64,000 bases of DNA from Reyranella sp. CPCC 100927. GTDB taxonomy: Bacteria; Pseudomonadota; Alphaproteobacteria; Reyranellales; Reyranellaceae. The stretch lies in assembly GCF_007859315.1 (NCBI RefSeq), contig NZ_VOHA01000015.1, positions 1 through 64,000 of the forward strand. Reading direction: 5' to 3'. Positions within the stretch are counted from its first letter, which is position 1. Each line of letters starts with the position of its first letter. The notes beneath the pieces were generated by a model. The model worked only from the letters and a program-made list of their open reading frames with translations, searched no databases and was not told where the DNA came from. This document shows positions 1-9,923 of the stretch, in pieces. The position numbers and the translations under genes are program-made.

Positions 1-1497
1 GGCCTCGGCCGCCTGCGCCTGGGCTGCGCGTGTTGCGTCTGCCGCGGTGGCCTGGGCGCCGCGGGCCTGCTCGACCGCCGCGCGTTCGGCGGTCTGGGCC
101 GCCTCGACCCGCTCGGCGGCCTCATCGCGGGCCTGCATCAAGGCTTCGCGGGCGGCCTCGGCGGCAGCTTCGATGTCGGCCAGCGCCGGCAGGGTGGCGA
201 GTTCGCTGCCGATCTGGCGGCGCTGGTTATCGGTCTCGTCGCGGCGTGCCTTCAGCCGGATCAGCCGCTCGTTGAACTCGGCGATCTCGCGCTGGACGCT
301 GGCCATCAGCGTTTCGTCGGCCGCGATCTGGCGGGTCAGGCGATCGAGCTCGGCCTCGGCGCCGTCCATGGCGATGCGGGCCGCATCGCGGGCCTCGACG
401 GCGGCTTCCTGCCGCTCGTCCTCGCCCACGCGTTCGCCGTTGAGTTTCTCCGCCTCGCGGCCCAGTTCGCCCAGCGCCGTCTCGGCGTCGCGGTGACGCT
501 CGCCTTCGCGGGTCCCGTCGCTCTCGATCTGGGCCAGGCGCACCCGGCCTTCCTCGCGCGCCGCTTCGACCCGGCGCAGCTCGTCGGCCAGAGTTTCATA
601 TGCCACGCGCAGCCGCTGCAGCTTGGCGGCGGCCGCCGCTTCCTGGTGGCGCAGCGTCGGCATGTCGGCGGCGGCTTCGGTCTGTGCCGTCGCGGCGAGC
701 GCGGCCAGCCGGGTCAGGTCGGTGACGGCCGCCGTGGCTGCTTCCAGCTCCTGGGCCGCCGTCGCCATGTCCTGGTCGGCCTGGGCCAGCTTCAGGGCCA
801 GCACCGCCGCCTCGGCACGGCGGATGTGGTCGGACAGGTTGCGGTAGCGGCTGGCCTGGCGCGCCTGGCGCTTGAGCTGGCGGTGCTGCTCTTCCAGCGC
901 TGCCAGCACGTCCTGCACGCGCAGCAGGTTGGCCTCGGCCGCCTTCAGGCGCAGCTCGGCCTCGTGCCGGCGCGAGTAGAGGCCGGTGATGCCCGCCGCC
1001 TCGTCGATGATGTTGCGGCGATCGACCGGCTTGGCGTTGATGATGGCGCCGATGCGGCCCTGGCTCACCATCGCCGTCGAGCGGGCGCCCGAGGCGGCGT
1101 CGGCGAACATCACCTGCACGTCACGGGCGCGCGTCTCGCGCCCGTTGACCTTGTAGAGCGAGCCGTGACCGCGCTCGATACGGCGGATCACCTCCAGCTC
1201 GTCGCTGTCGTTGAACACCGCCGGCGCCGTGCGGTTCTTGTTGTCGAGCCGCAGCAGCACTTCGGCGATGTTGCGCGCCGGCCGCTGGCCGGTGCCGCCG
1301 AAGATGACGTCCTCCATCTCGGAGCCGCGCATCTGCTTGGCCGAGGTCTCGCCCATCACCCATTTGAGGGCCTCGACGAGGTTCGACTTGCCGCAGCCGT
1401 TGGGACCGACAATGCCAGTCAGGCCCGGTTCGATGCTGAGTTCGGTCGGATCGACGAACGACTTGAAACCGGACAGGCGAAGCTTGTTGAACTGCAC
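1..1497 (-). CDS. smc: Chromosome segregation ATPase SMC (N-terminal 499 residues, gene runs off the window)
   Basis: SMC is the ATPase core of the bacterial condensin that compacts and segregates the chromosome. The frame is open from a GTG at 1497 to base 1. It opens with the SMC head signature: MQFNKLRLSGFKSF, then the P-loop GPNGCGKSN at residues 31-39. An alanine- and glutamate-rich coiled coil follows from about residue 170. The hinge, second coiled coil and Walker B/ABC signature half lie outside the window. The GTG was chosen because it gives the exact family N-terminus; a weak GGGTGAG lies upstream. The DsbA-like gene ends 39 bp upstream on the same strand, and this dsbA-smc neighbourhood is common in alphaproteobacteria. 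Confidence 0.95.
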   Translation of the reverse strand, partial: MQFNKLRLSGFKSFVDPTELSIEPGLTGIVGPNGCGKSNLVEALKWVMGETSAKQMRGSEMEDVIFGGTGQRPARNIAEVLLRLDNKNRTAPAVFNDSDELEVIRRIERGHGSLYKVNGRETRARDVQVMFADAASGARSTAMVSQGRIGAIINAKPVDRRNIIDEAAGITGLYSRRHEAELRLKAAEANLLRVQDVLAALEEQHRQLKRQARQASRYRNLSDHIRRAEAAVLALKLAQADQDMATAAQELEAATAAVTDLTRLAALAATAQTEAAADMPTLRHQEAAAAAKLQRLRVAYETLADELRRVEAAREEGRVRLAQIESDGTREGERHRDAETALGELGREAEKLNGERVGEDERQEAAVEARDAARIAMDGAEAELDRLTRQIAADETLMASVQREIAEFNERLIRLKARRDETDNQRRQIGSELATLPALADIEAAAEAAREALMQARDEAAERVEAAQTAERAAVEQARGAQATAADATRAAQAQAAEA

Positions 1498-1536
1498 GTC
1501 GTGAACTCACCCAAATGGAGAACGCGGAACGGCCGA

Positions 1537-2184
1537 CTATTTTACCAGCTTGGCCAGAGCCTCGTCCAAAGCGGCAACGGAGCGGGCCCCGTTCCAGCGT
1601 TGGCCGTTGATGAACAGGGTCGGTGTCGAGTCGACGCCGGCCTTCTCGCCGCCCTGCCGCTCGCCGACGATCGCCGTCGCGAGCTTCTGGTCGGCTAGGC
1701 AGGTCTTGATGTCAGCCTCGGTGATGCCGGCGATGCGCAGCGTCTTGCCGAGCTCCGCCATCGGCTCCTTGCTGGCGGCCCACTGGGCCTGGGTCCGGAA
1801 GATCACGTCGATGACGCCGAAGTAGCGGTCCTTGCCCGAGCACTCGGCGATCTGGGCGGCCTGCAGGGCGATCTGGTCGAGCGGGAAGTCGCGGAAGATG
1901 AACCGGACCTTGCCGCTGTCGACGTACTTCTGCTTCAGCGTCGGCAGGGTGTCGGTGTGGAAGGTGGCGCAGTGCGGGCAGGTCATCGAGGCGTACTCGA
2001 TGATGGTCACCGGCGCATCGGCGTTGCCCATCACATGGTCCTCAGGCGTCACCTGAAGCTCCGCGGGTGCCTGGGCCAGCTGGACCACGGGGGGGGCAGC
2101 GCGCAGCGTGGCGCTGGGGGTAACGACCCCCAGAATTGCTGCGGCGCACAACGTGCTGCCCGCCAAGATCAACATCTTACGCAT
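1537..2184 (-). CDS. DsbA-family thiol:disulfide oxidoreductase, exported
   Basis: A 215-residue thioredoxin-fold protein likely to oxidise or shuffle cysteines in periplasmic proteins. It starts with a signal peptide (MRKMLILAG and a hydrophobic run to about residue 30). The active site is C69-P-H-C72. The thioredoxin cis-proline lies in the later DSTPTLFING motif. The start at 2184 was preferred over an upstream in-frame start because GAAGGGGG precedes it and it places the signal sequence at the N-terminus. It sits between the DUF721 gene and smc on the same strand. The CPHC motif and the family suit a DsbA or DsbG/BdbD-like role; oxidase and isomerase cannot be told apart from sequence. 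Confidence 0.88.
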   Translation of the reverse strand: MRKMLILAGSTLCAAAILGVVTPSATLRAAPPVVQLAQAPAELQVTPEDHVMGNADAPVTIIEYASMTCPHCATFHTDTLPTLKQKYVDSGKVRFIFRDFPLDQIALQAAQIAECSGKDRYFGVIDVIFRTQAQWAASKEPMAELGKTLRIAGITEADIKTCLADQKLATAIVGERQGGEKAGVDSTPTLFINGQRWNGARSVAALDEALAKLVK

Positions 2185-2346
2185 CGAACCCCCTTCAGCC
2201 CCCACATTTTGAGAGCCAGGCATGTGAAAAGTCAACGAAACCGGCCTTCCGGTTATGCACAAAATGTCGGCCGAATGTGGCGCGCCCGTAGCAGGGCCGG
2301 CAGCGGGCGGTCAAAACAACTTGAAGTCACCGTGTCCGGGTGACCC

Positions 2347-2880
2347 TCAGCGGCGGGTCAGGATGGCCCGACCCAGTCGTTCCAGGGCCTGGCGCAGGGC
2401 ATCGTCGCCGATCGGCGCCACCTGTTCGCGCAGGGCCCGCTGGCGGGCGGCATCGAGCGGCCGCGGCATCGGCGGCGGGGCTGGGCGTGGATTGGGCAAC
2501 GGCCCCTGAACGATTTGCAGGCGGGCGACGGCGGGATAGCCGAAATAGCCGTTGATGCGCTCGATCAGCTGCAGCGCCTGGTGCTGCAGTTCCAGCGCCA
2601 GCGGCCCGTCGACCCGCAGTTTCAGGGTGCCACCGCCCGTGGGCTTGCCGGTCTTGCGGGCGCCGCGGGCTTCAGGCGGCGCCGGGCCGCCCACCAGCCG
2701 TTCGGGCAGGCTGTGACGCGCGATCTCGGTGCCGGCGATGAGCGACCATTCAGCTTGCAGGCGCGCCGTGGCCGTACCGCGCCGGCGCACCAGCGGCCCG
2801 GTCAGTCGGCCGACATGGGCGCCGACGGCTTTCAGCCCGCCGCGCCGGTCCAGCGCGATGTCGCGTTCTTCATCGGCCAT
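2347..2880 (-). CDS. DUF721 / DciA-like protein
   Basis: A 177-residue basic protein with the DUF721 core in its first half: a helix-rich segment containing LQAEWSLIAGTEIARHSLP (about residues 40-60), then the strand LKLRVDGPLALELQHQ. The family includes DciA, the ancestral loader of the replicative helicase DnaB, so a DNA-replication role is possible. The C-terminus is proline- and arginine-rich. The start at MADEERD (2880) begins where homology begins; the frame stays open further upstream, but that part looks non-coding. The gene lies in the typical DUF721-dsbA-smc order, divergent from an exported hypothetical and, further on, mutY. Confidence 0.8.
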   Translation of the reverse strand: MADEERDIALDRRGGLKAVGAHVGRLTGPLVRRRGTATARLQAEWSLIAGTEIARHSLPERLVGGPAPPEARGARKTGKPTGGGTLKLRVDGPLALELQHQALQLIERINGYFGYPAVARLQIVQGPLPNPRPAPPPMPRPLDAARQRALREQVAPIGDDALRQALERLGRAILTRR

Positions 2881-3029
2881 GCCGGCAAGTTTACGCCGGC
2901 TGCGGCGCAGAGGCGACACCAACGAAACAAAGCCGCGTCCGCCGCAACATGGGGGCGATACAGGCCAAGCGTACACCACTGCCATCACGGCACGTCGCGA
3001 AGGACGGCCCGGCAGGAGAAACGAGGACA

Positions 3030-3569
3030 ATGACACGCAGCAAGCACGGTGCACTGAAGGCGATTGCCGTTGCGATCGCGATGACGGCGACATCCATCAC
3101 ACTCGGCATGGCCACCGGCGCGCGCGCCGAGGTCGTCGCCCGCTACGACGCCGAGCAGTGGGTGGTCGAGGCCAACGCCTCGGACGGTGCGTTCCAGAGC
3201 TGCACCGTTACCGCCGACTATGGTCGCGGCGCCAAGGTGATGTTCATGCTGACCCGGGAAGGCAACTGGGGCATCGGCATCGTCAATCCCGGCTTCAACC
3301 TGAACCCCGGTGTCACCGGCCAGGTCGCGTACTGGGTCGACGACGGCCGGGCGCGCAGCGGCAAGGCCAAGGCGTTGAGCGCCAAGGCGCTGATGGTGAT
3401 GCTGGCCGACTCCACGCAGCTGTTCGAGGAAATCCGCACCGGTTCGCGGATGTACCTGAAGGTCGGCGACGAGACGTTCAACCTGACGCTCAACGGCACC
3501 AACACTGCGCTCTCGGCGCTGGTGGGGTGTGCCCGCCGTCACCAGCAAAACGCACGGGCCAGCTACTGA
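3030..3569 (+). CDS. Exported hypothetical protein
   Basis: A 179-residue protein that I do not recognise with certainty. A Sec signal peptide is clear: MTRSKHGALK, a hydrophobic stretch, and likely cleavage after ARAE near residue 30. The mature part has two cysteines about 110 residues apart (QSCTVTADY and LVGCARRH) that could form a disulfide in the periplasm. Its layout, with a short beta-rich domain and a closing NGTNTALSALVGCA motif, resembles small secreted proteins common in alphaproteobacteria, some of them IalB-like. The start at 3030 was chosen for the purine-rich AGGAGAAACGAGG upstream and because it exposes the signal peptide. It is divergent from the DUF721 gene. Confidence 0.65.
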   Translation: MTRSKHGALKAIAVAIAMTATSITLGMATGARAEVVARYDAEQWVVEANASDGAFQSCTVTADYGRGAKVMFMLTREGNWGIGIVNPGFNLNPGVTGQVAYWVDDGRARSGKAKALSAKALMVMLADSTQLFEEIRTGSRMYLKVGDETFNLTLNGTNTALSALVGCARRHQQNARASY

Positions 3570-3640
3570 CACCCGATGTGATGGAACGCCATACGGCCCT
3601 CGTCCGTTACCTTCACGTGGGTATGGATCTGGAGGTCAAG

Positions 3641-4030
3641 ATGCCCGACACGCAGTCGAAGCTGCATCAGTTCAGCCTGGGCTTCAGTGACGACGGGCGC
3701 TTGTGCCGTATGGTGTTCGTCGATGACCAGGCGCGCTCGGTCGAATGCCTGGCCGATTTCAACGAGTTCACGCAATTCGTCTCGCGCCTGTGCGATGCGG
3801 CGACCGAAATGGCCAAGCGCCAGACGCCTGGCCCGGTGCTCGACGAGGAGCCATATCAAGGCATTCCCGTGGCGTCGGCATCGTTTCGCGCCGACCCGCA
3901 GACCGGCCATGTTCAGGGTAATCTGGTCACCGACACCGGCGATGCATTCACGGTGCAACTCGGCCCTTCGCTGGCGGCGCTGATCGCGCGTGACCTGGTG
4001 CTGGCGCTGCCCACAGGTGCGGCGAACTGA
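3641..4030 (+). CDS. Hypothetical cytoplasmic protein
   Basis: A 129-residue acidic protein with no family I recognise and no signal or membrane segment. It begins MPDTQSKLHQFSLGF and is a predicted alpha/beta single domain. The start at 3641 is supported by a strong GGAGG five bases upstream. In-frame ATGs at 3581 and 3620 exist but lack such a site. It follows the exported hypothetical by 71 bp and precedes mutY on the same strand. Third-codon GC is high throughout, as in neighbouring genes, which supports real coding. Confidence 0.6.
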   Translation: MPDTQSKLHQFSLGFSDDGRLCRMVFVDDQARSVECLADFNEFTQFVSRLCDAATEMAKRQTPGPVLDEEPYQGIPVASASFRADPQTGHVQGNLVTDTGDAFTVQLGPSLAALIARDLVLALPTGAAN

Positions 4031-4125
4031 CGGGCAACCCCTGATACAATTCACAGGGCGTGGCGTTCGCGATCTTGTTTTCGCAAGCTAGTTGTGATGG
4101 GTGCCTTAATCATTTGCGGGCACCC

Positions 4126-5247
4126 ATGCGCGATACTGTCGAAACCATTACCGAACTGCCGGAAGGCCCGACGCCCGAGGTCCATGCTGGCCGACTGCTG
4201 CCGTGGTACGACCGCCATCGCCGCACGCTGCCCTGGCGGGCATTGCCGGGCGAGAAAGCCGATCCCTACCGCGTGTGGCTGAGCGAGATCATGCTGCAGC
4301 AGACCACGGTGGTGACCGTGGGCGCGTACTTCGATGCTTTCCTGCACCGCTGGCCCACGGTGCGCGATCTGGCTGCCGCGCCGCTCGACAAGATTCTGCA
4401 CGCCTGGCAGGGACTGGGTTACTACGCACGCGCCCGCAATCTGCATGCCTGCGCCCAGGCCGTGGTCGAACGCCATGGCGGCCAGTTCCCCGATGACATC
4501 GAGGCGTTGAGTGCGTTGCCCGGCGTCGGTGCCTACACCGCCGGTGCCATTGCCGCCATCGCCTTCGACCGCCAGGCCAGCGCCGTCGACGGCAACGTCG
4601 AGCGCGTCATCGCGCGCCTTTATGCGCTGGAGACGCCACTGCCCGACGTCAAGCCGGCGATCCGCGACTACGCCGGGCGTCTGGTGCCGGCCGAACGGCC
4701 GGGCGACTACGCGCAGGCGATGATGGATCTGGGCGCCACGGTGTGCACGCCGCGCGCCCCGCGCTGCGTGCTGTGCCCGGTGGTCGACCTGTGCGTCGGC
4801 CGGCGGCTGGGGGTCGCCGAAACGCTGCCGCGTCGGCGCGTCAAGCCGGCGCGACCGGTGCGCCAGGGCATCGCCTTTCTGCTGATGCGCAAGGATGGCG
4901 CGGTGCTGCTGCGCCGCCGGCCACCGCGCGGCCTGCTGGGCGGCATGATCGAAGTGCCGTCAAGCCCCTGGCGGGAAGGCACGCTCGATCGCGATGACTG
5001 CCTGTCGGCCGCGCCCGTGCCGGCCTCGTGGCGGTCGCTGCCCGGTATCGTGCGCCACGTCTTCACGCATTTCGAACTGCGGCTCGAGGTCGTCGCCGCT
5101 TCGACGGCGGGCATGGCCGATGAAGTCGCCGACGCACAATGGTGCGCCATCGACCGGCTGGACGAGATGGCCTTGCCGACCGTGATGAAGAAGGTGCTGA
5201 CGCACGGCCTGAAGGCGATGGCCGATGCCAACCCGGCGGCGACCTGA
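4126..5247 (+). CDS. mutY: A/G-specific adenine glycosylase MutY
   Basis: MutY removes adenine mispaired with 8-oxoguanine in base excision repair. The 373-residue protein shows the HhH-GPD fold: SEIMLQQT with catalytic Glu54, the helix-hairpin-helix LPGVGAYTAGAIA (131-143), then VDGNVERV with catalytic Asp155. The [4Fe-4S] ligands are Cys207, Cys214, Cys217 and Cys223, in the expected C-x6-C-x2-C-x5-C spacing. A C-terminal NUDIX-like domain for 8-oxoG recognition begins near residue 245. The start at 4126 gives the usual N-terminus but has no Shine-Dalgarno sequence; a 7-bp hairpin abuts the ATG. Members of this family are often found next to DUF721, dsbA and smc. Confidence 0.95.
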   Translation: MRDTVETITELPEGPTPEVHAGRLLPWYDRHRRTLPWRALPGEKADPYRVWLSEIMLQQTTVVTVGAYFDAFLHRWPTVRDLAAAPLDKILHAWQGLGYYARARNLHACAQAVVERHGGQFPDDIEALSALPGVGAYTAGAIAAIAFDRQASAVDGNVERVIARLYALETPLPDVKPAIRDYAGRLVPAERPGDYAQAMMDLGATVCTPRAPRCVLCPVVDLCVGRRLGVAETLPRRRVKPARPVRQGIAFLLMRKDGAVLLRRRPPRGLLGGMIEVPSSPWREGTLDRDDCLSAAPVPASWRSLPGIVRHVFTHFELRLEVVAASTAGMADEVADAQWCAIDRLDEMALPTVMKKVLTHGLKAMADANPAAT

Positions 5248-5329
5248 TTTTTTTCTGCTGACGGTATTGCCAACGCCCTGTTGCCGGACAAAATCTCGGA
5301 TCGCGCCCTGACTTCAGAACGAGGTTCCG

Positions 5330-5485
5330 ATGACAGTCGCCGAGTTGATCGCCCTGCTCGAGAACGAAGATGCCGATGCGTCGATCCTGGTCAATGTCGA
5401 GGGAACGCCGCGCGAAATCTCCCATCTCGAGTCCCTTCCGCAGGAGGACGGCGAACTCGAAGTCCACATCATGATTCCGGAATGA
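5330..5485 (+). CDS. Small hypothetical protein (51 residues)
   Basis: A short open frame starting MTVAELIALLENEDADAS and ending HIMIPE. It is strongly acidic, with a leading amphipathic helix and an alternating hydrophobic C-terminal strand. GAACGAGG lies about six bases before the ATG, and codon usage matches neighbouring genes, so it is probably real. It follows mutY by 82 bp and ends 22 bp before the convergent membrane protein. I do not recognise the family. The arrangement (helix, then a strand reading as value, law and outcome) recalls small single-domain proteins, but no function can be assigned. Confidence 0.55.
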   Translation: MTVAELIALLENEDADASILVNVEGTPREISHLESLPQEDGELEVHIMIPE

Positions 5486-5507
5486 TGGTCGAAGCGCTGG
5501 CCGCGGC

Positions 5508-5942
5508 CTATGGGCTCGCGGCGGGCGCCAGATGCCACACGATGACCAGGATGGTGAGCCCGATCGCGACGGCGGCTGGCGCCAGCAGGATGTCGATCGC
5601 GACGTGGCTGCCACGCTGGTGTCCGTCACCGACCTCGATCTCGCGCGATTTCCAGTCATGGAACGATGTGCGTGCCGGCCGGTCTTCCTCGCGTGCCGCT
5701 TCCGGCCGCTGACGCGTGAAGCGGTTCATGGCGTAGGCCAGGCCGACGGCGATCAGGCACAGGTAGCTTACCATCGCCAGGGCGAGTCCGGTGTAGGCCT
5801 CGACGGAGTCGGGGCTCCATGTCGCGCTGAACCCCCAGGCGGCGATCAGTATCAGCAGGACGAAGCCCGCGACGCCTTTGAAGATCCAGGGATGAACATG
5901 CACGGAGTGAGGGCGCTCATCGTGCGACCGCATCATGGCCAT
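5508..5942 (-). CDS. Small membrane protein, function unknown
   Basis: A 144-residue protein with three predicted membrane helices: around GVAGFVLLILIAAWGF, around GLALAMVSYLCLIAVGLAYAM, and a C-terminal one around AVAIGLTILVIVWHLA. A soluble loop of about 45 charged residues (RFTRQRPEAAREEDRPAR...) sits between helices two and three. The start at 5942 is supported by GGAGG five bases upstream. The N-terminus is histidine-rich (HDERPHSVHVHPW), which might bind a metal; that is speculation. No family was recognised. It converges with the 51-residue ORF. Confidence 0.65.
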   Translation of the reverse strand: MAMMRSHDERPHSVHVHPWIFKGVAGFVLLILIAAWGFSATWSPDSVEAYTGLALAMVSYLCLIAVGLAYAMNRFTRQRPEAAREEDRPARTSFHDWKSREIEVGDGHQRGSHVAIDILLAPAAVAIGLTILVIVWHLAPAASP

Positions 5943-6061
5943 GGCGGCCTCCGTTGTCTCGCGGTTGCTGACGATGAAGAAACACCCCGTGTGCGGCATC
6001 GGTTGCGGGCGACGTCGCTGCGGCTTCGCGACTCGCTGTCACAGCCGGAAATGCGCAGGGC

Positions 6062-6625
6062 TCAATGGAGCCGCGTTCGTGATCGCGGACGACGTGTCGC
6101 TGGTGCCTTGGGGGTGGGCTGGCTGTCCGATGGCGCCGCGCCGTCGATCAGGCGGTCGAACGCGGGGCCGAAGAGGGCATGCGCCACCACGGTATCGGCC
6201 GTGGCGCCCAGCGCGCGATAGAACGCAAGCGCTTCGGTGTTCCACTGCTTGGCTGTCCACCAGAAGAAGATGCATCCAGCCTGACGCGCCTCGCGCGCCA
6301 CGGCGGCCATCAAGGCCCGGCCGACACCGAGGCGGCGGGCATCTTCGCGCACGAAGAGGTCCTGCAGATAGAGGCCGCGGGCGGCGTGCGGAGCGTCGTA
6401 GGCGGCATGGAACATGGCGTAGCCGACCGGCTCGCCGTCGCGTTCGGCGATCAGGGCCGTCCAGCACGGCGTTGCGCCGAATCCATCGCGGCGCGCCACG
6501 GCGGCGCTGAAGTTGCCGACCGGATCACCCTGATGCGCGTTGAGGCCGCGCGTCAGCTCGGCCAGCGCCTCGGCGTCGTCGACGGTGGCGCGTCGAACGG
6601 ACACGCGTGTTGTTGCATCGCTCAT
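6062..6625 (-). CDS. GNAT family N-acetyltransferase
   Basis: A 187-residue acetyl-CoA-dependent acyltransferase; the substrate is unknown. The GNAT fold is seen in order: an N-terminal strand VSVRRATVDDAEALAEL, the central GYAMFHAAY strand, then motif A with LFVREDARRLGVGRALM for pyrophosphate binding, and motif B around NTEALAFYRALGA. The last 25 residues are basic and proline-rich, probably disordered. The start at MSDATTRV (6625) fits the family. It ends the minus-strand group downstream of ccrM, with a 38-bp gap, so co-transcription is possible. Confidence 0.82.
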   Translation of the reverse strand: MSDATTRVSVRRATVDDAEALAELTRGLNAHQGDPVGNFSAAVARRDGFGATPCWTALIAERDGEPVGYAMFHAAYDAPHAARGLYLQDLFVREDARRLGVGRALMAAVAREARQAGCIFFWWTAKQWNTEALAFYRALGATADTVVAHALFGPAFDRLIDGAAPSDSQPTPKAPATRRPRSRTRLH

Positions 6626-6663
6626 GACGCACCATGGCGCTGCCGATGGTGCGAAGTCCAGGC

Positions 6664-7852
<1,189 letters not shown>

Positions 7853-7943
7853 TTTACTTTATTTGAATCAGTAAGTTATGTCTTTTTCTTCAAGTTATTG
7901 GCGGTGTGGATAGACGAGGACTCAAGATGTTGTGCCATCGGCC

Positions 7944-8549
7944 TCACAGAAGGCGGCCCAAGGGAGCGAAGCTGAAGCGGTGGTGCGGCGTCGGGCCAAG
8001 CTTCTGCAGTCCCGCGAGATGCTCGGGCACGGAATAGCCCACGTTCTTCGACCAGCCGTAACCGGGGTGGCGCTCGTGCAGGCGATGCATGATGCGATCG
8101 CGCGTGACCTTGGCGATGATCGACGCGGCGGCGATGGAGTAGCTGCGCGAGTCACCGCTGACGATGAGTTCCACCGGACAGGCCAGCCGCGGCGGCCTGT
8201 TGCCGTCGACCAGCGCGACGCAGGGCGGTGCCGGCAGGGCGCCGACGGCGCGGCGCATCGCCAGGAAGGTCGCCTGCAGGATGTTGAAGCGGTCGATCTC
8301 GCGGGCGCTGGCGGCACCGACCCCGATCAGCACCGCGTCGCTTTTCCTGAGCGCCTGGAACGCCTTCTCGCGGTCTTCGGCGGTGAGCTTCTTGGAGTCA
8401 TCGAGCAGGCGCAGCAGGCTGCGCTTGGCACGCGTGCGGTCCAGAACGACGGCAGCGGCGAGCACCGGGCCGGCCAACGGGCCACGGCCGGCCTCGTCGA
8501 TCCCGGCGACGGGGCCTTCGAAGCGGGTTTCAAATCGGAAATGCGGCAT
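7944..8549 (-). CDS. rnhB: Ribonuclease HII
   Basis: RNase HII cuts RNA in RNA-DNA hybrids and starts removal of single ribonucleotides from DNA. The 201-residue protein has the signature GIDEAGRGPLAGPV with metal ligands Asp18 and Glu19. The third acidic ligand lies in VALVDGNRPP, and the SIAAASIIAKVTRDRIM block with its conserved basic residues follows. The C-terminal GYSVPEHLAGLQKLGPTPHHR is typical. The start at 8549 gives the standard N-terminus, with no clear Shine-Dalgarno sequence. It lies between the radical SAM gene and ccrM on the same strand, 182 bp before ccrM, which appears to have its own promoter. Confidence 0.95.
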   Translation of the reverse strand: MPHFRFETRFEGPVAGIDEAGRGPLAGPVLAAAVVLDRTRAKRSLLRLLDDSKKLTAEDREKAFQALRKSDAVLIGVGAASAREIDRFNILQATFLAMRRAVGALPAPPCVALVDGNRPPRLACPVELIVSGDSRSYSIAAASIIAKVTRDRIMHRLHERHPGYGWSKNVGYSVPEHLAGLQKLGPTPHHRFSFAPLGRLL

Positions 8550-8630
8550 TGGTTACGGCAAAGAAGGGACCCTCACATTGCCCCAACTCCCGCCGCGGCA
8601 CAGCGCCAAGTTTCAACAGCTGTGGAGATC

Positions 8631-9839
8631 TCAGAACAGCGACAGCTGATTCCGGTCCTGCTTCGAGTCCGCAGCGCCCGGCGGCACGCGAAATTGCGTG
8701 ATGTCGAGCGTATAGCGAAAGCGGTTCATCTCGAACTTCCTGGTGGCGAGCGCGAAGCGCGTGCGCAGCAATTCGGCGTAGGTGCCGGTGCCGGTCATGC
8801 GCTGGGCCCAGTCCGAATCGTAGAGCTTGCCGCCCCGCGTCTGGCGTACCAGCGACAGCACGTGCTCGGCCCGGCCGGGGAAATGCTCGCGCAGCCACTC
8901 CTCGAACAGTGGCCCGATCTCGAGCGGCAGGCGCAACACGGTATAGCCGGCGCGCGTCGCGCCGGCTGCGGCGGCGGCCTCCAGGATCGCCTCCATTTCG
9001 TGATCGTTGATGGCGGGGATCATCGGCGCACTCATCACGCCTGTCGGGATGCCGGCCTCGCTCAGCTGCTTGATGGCCGCGATGCGTCGCGTGGGCGTCG
9101 AGGCGCGCGGCTCCATGACGTTGGCCAGATGCCGGTCGAGAGTGGTCACCGAGACGAACACTTCCGCCAGCTGTCGCTGCGCCATGGGCGCCAGGATGTC
9201 GATGTCGCGCGTGATGAGGTGGTTCTTGGTGACGATACCGACGGGATGATTGAACTCGGCCAGCACCTGCAGGATCGCCCGCGTCACTTTCAGCTCGCGC
9301 TCCACCGGCTGATAGGGATCGGTGTTGGTGCCCATCGCCATGACGTTGCAGCGATAGCCCTTCCGCGACAGCTCCTGGCGCAGCAGTTGGGCTGCGTCGG
9401 GCTTGAACAGCAGCTTGGTTTCGAAATCGAGGCCGGGCGACAGGCCGAGATAGGCATGGCTGGGCCGGGCGAAGCAGTAGATACAACCGTGCTCGCAACC
9501 CCGGTAGGGATTGATCGAGCGATCGAACGGCACGTCGGGCGAGGTGTTGCGGGCGATGATGGTGCGGGTGGCGTCACGCGTCAGCGTCGTGGCCAGGCGT
9601 GGCGGGTCTTCATCGTCGGGATGGGCGTTGGCCTTGGCTGCGTCGCGATCATCCGACGAACCCCAACCGTCATCGACCGCGACGGTAGACTGGCTGTCAT
9701 AGCGGTTGGCCGGATTGCCGATCGCGCCACGCCCCTTGCGCGCGCGGGCGGCGACGGCCGCGTCGGGACTGTGAGGAGCCGCATCGAAGCCCTCGATGTC
9801 CGGCCCCGGCAGGGGCGTCGAACGGGGTGCCATGACCAT
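8631..9839 (-). CDS. PA0069-family radical SAM protein
   Basis: A 402-residue radical SAM enzyme of the PA0069 family, whose substrate is unknown. The [4Fe-4S] motif is CEHGCIYC, in a C-x3-C-x2-C spacing, inside NPYRGCEHGCIYCFARP, which is characteristic of the family and related to spore photoproduct lyase. The N-terminal 90 residues are polar and rich in Asp and Pro. Two starts six bases apart are possible (9839 and 9833), and neither has a strong ribosome site. It is followed by rnhB and ccrM on the same strand. Confidence 0.88.
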   Translation of the reverse strand: MVMAPRSTPLPGPDIEGFDAAPHSPDAAVAARARKGRGAIGNPANRYDSQSTVAVDDGWGSSDDRDAAKANAHPDDEDPPRLATTLTRDATRTIIARNTSPDVPFDRSINPYRGCEHGCIYCFARPSHAYLGLSPGLDFETKLLFKPDAAQLLRQELSRKGYRCNVMAMGTNTDPYQPVERELKVTRAILQVLAEFNHPVGIVTKNHLITRDIDILAPMAQRQLAEVFVSVTTLDRHLANVMEPRASTPTRRIAAIKQLSEAGIPTGVMSAPMIPAINDHEMEAILEAAAAAGATRAGYTVLRLPLEIGPLFEEWLREHFPGRAEHVLSLVRQTRGGKLYDSDWAQRMTGTGTYAELLRTRFALATRKFEMNRFRYTLDITQFRVPPGAADSKQDRNQLSLF

Positions 9840-9923
9840 ACCCGGATGAGAACGAAAGAAGAACAAACTGACTCTGGCTGAGCCAAGAGTCAAGGCTTCC
9901 GGATGATGGCGACCGAGGCTTTG

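Noticed and set aside
7932-9881. 649-residue plus-strand ORF across rnhB and the radical SAM gene
   Set aside because: Antisense to two genes with intact motifs; the translation shows no domain.
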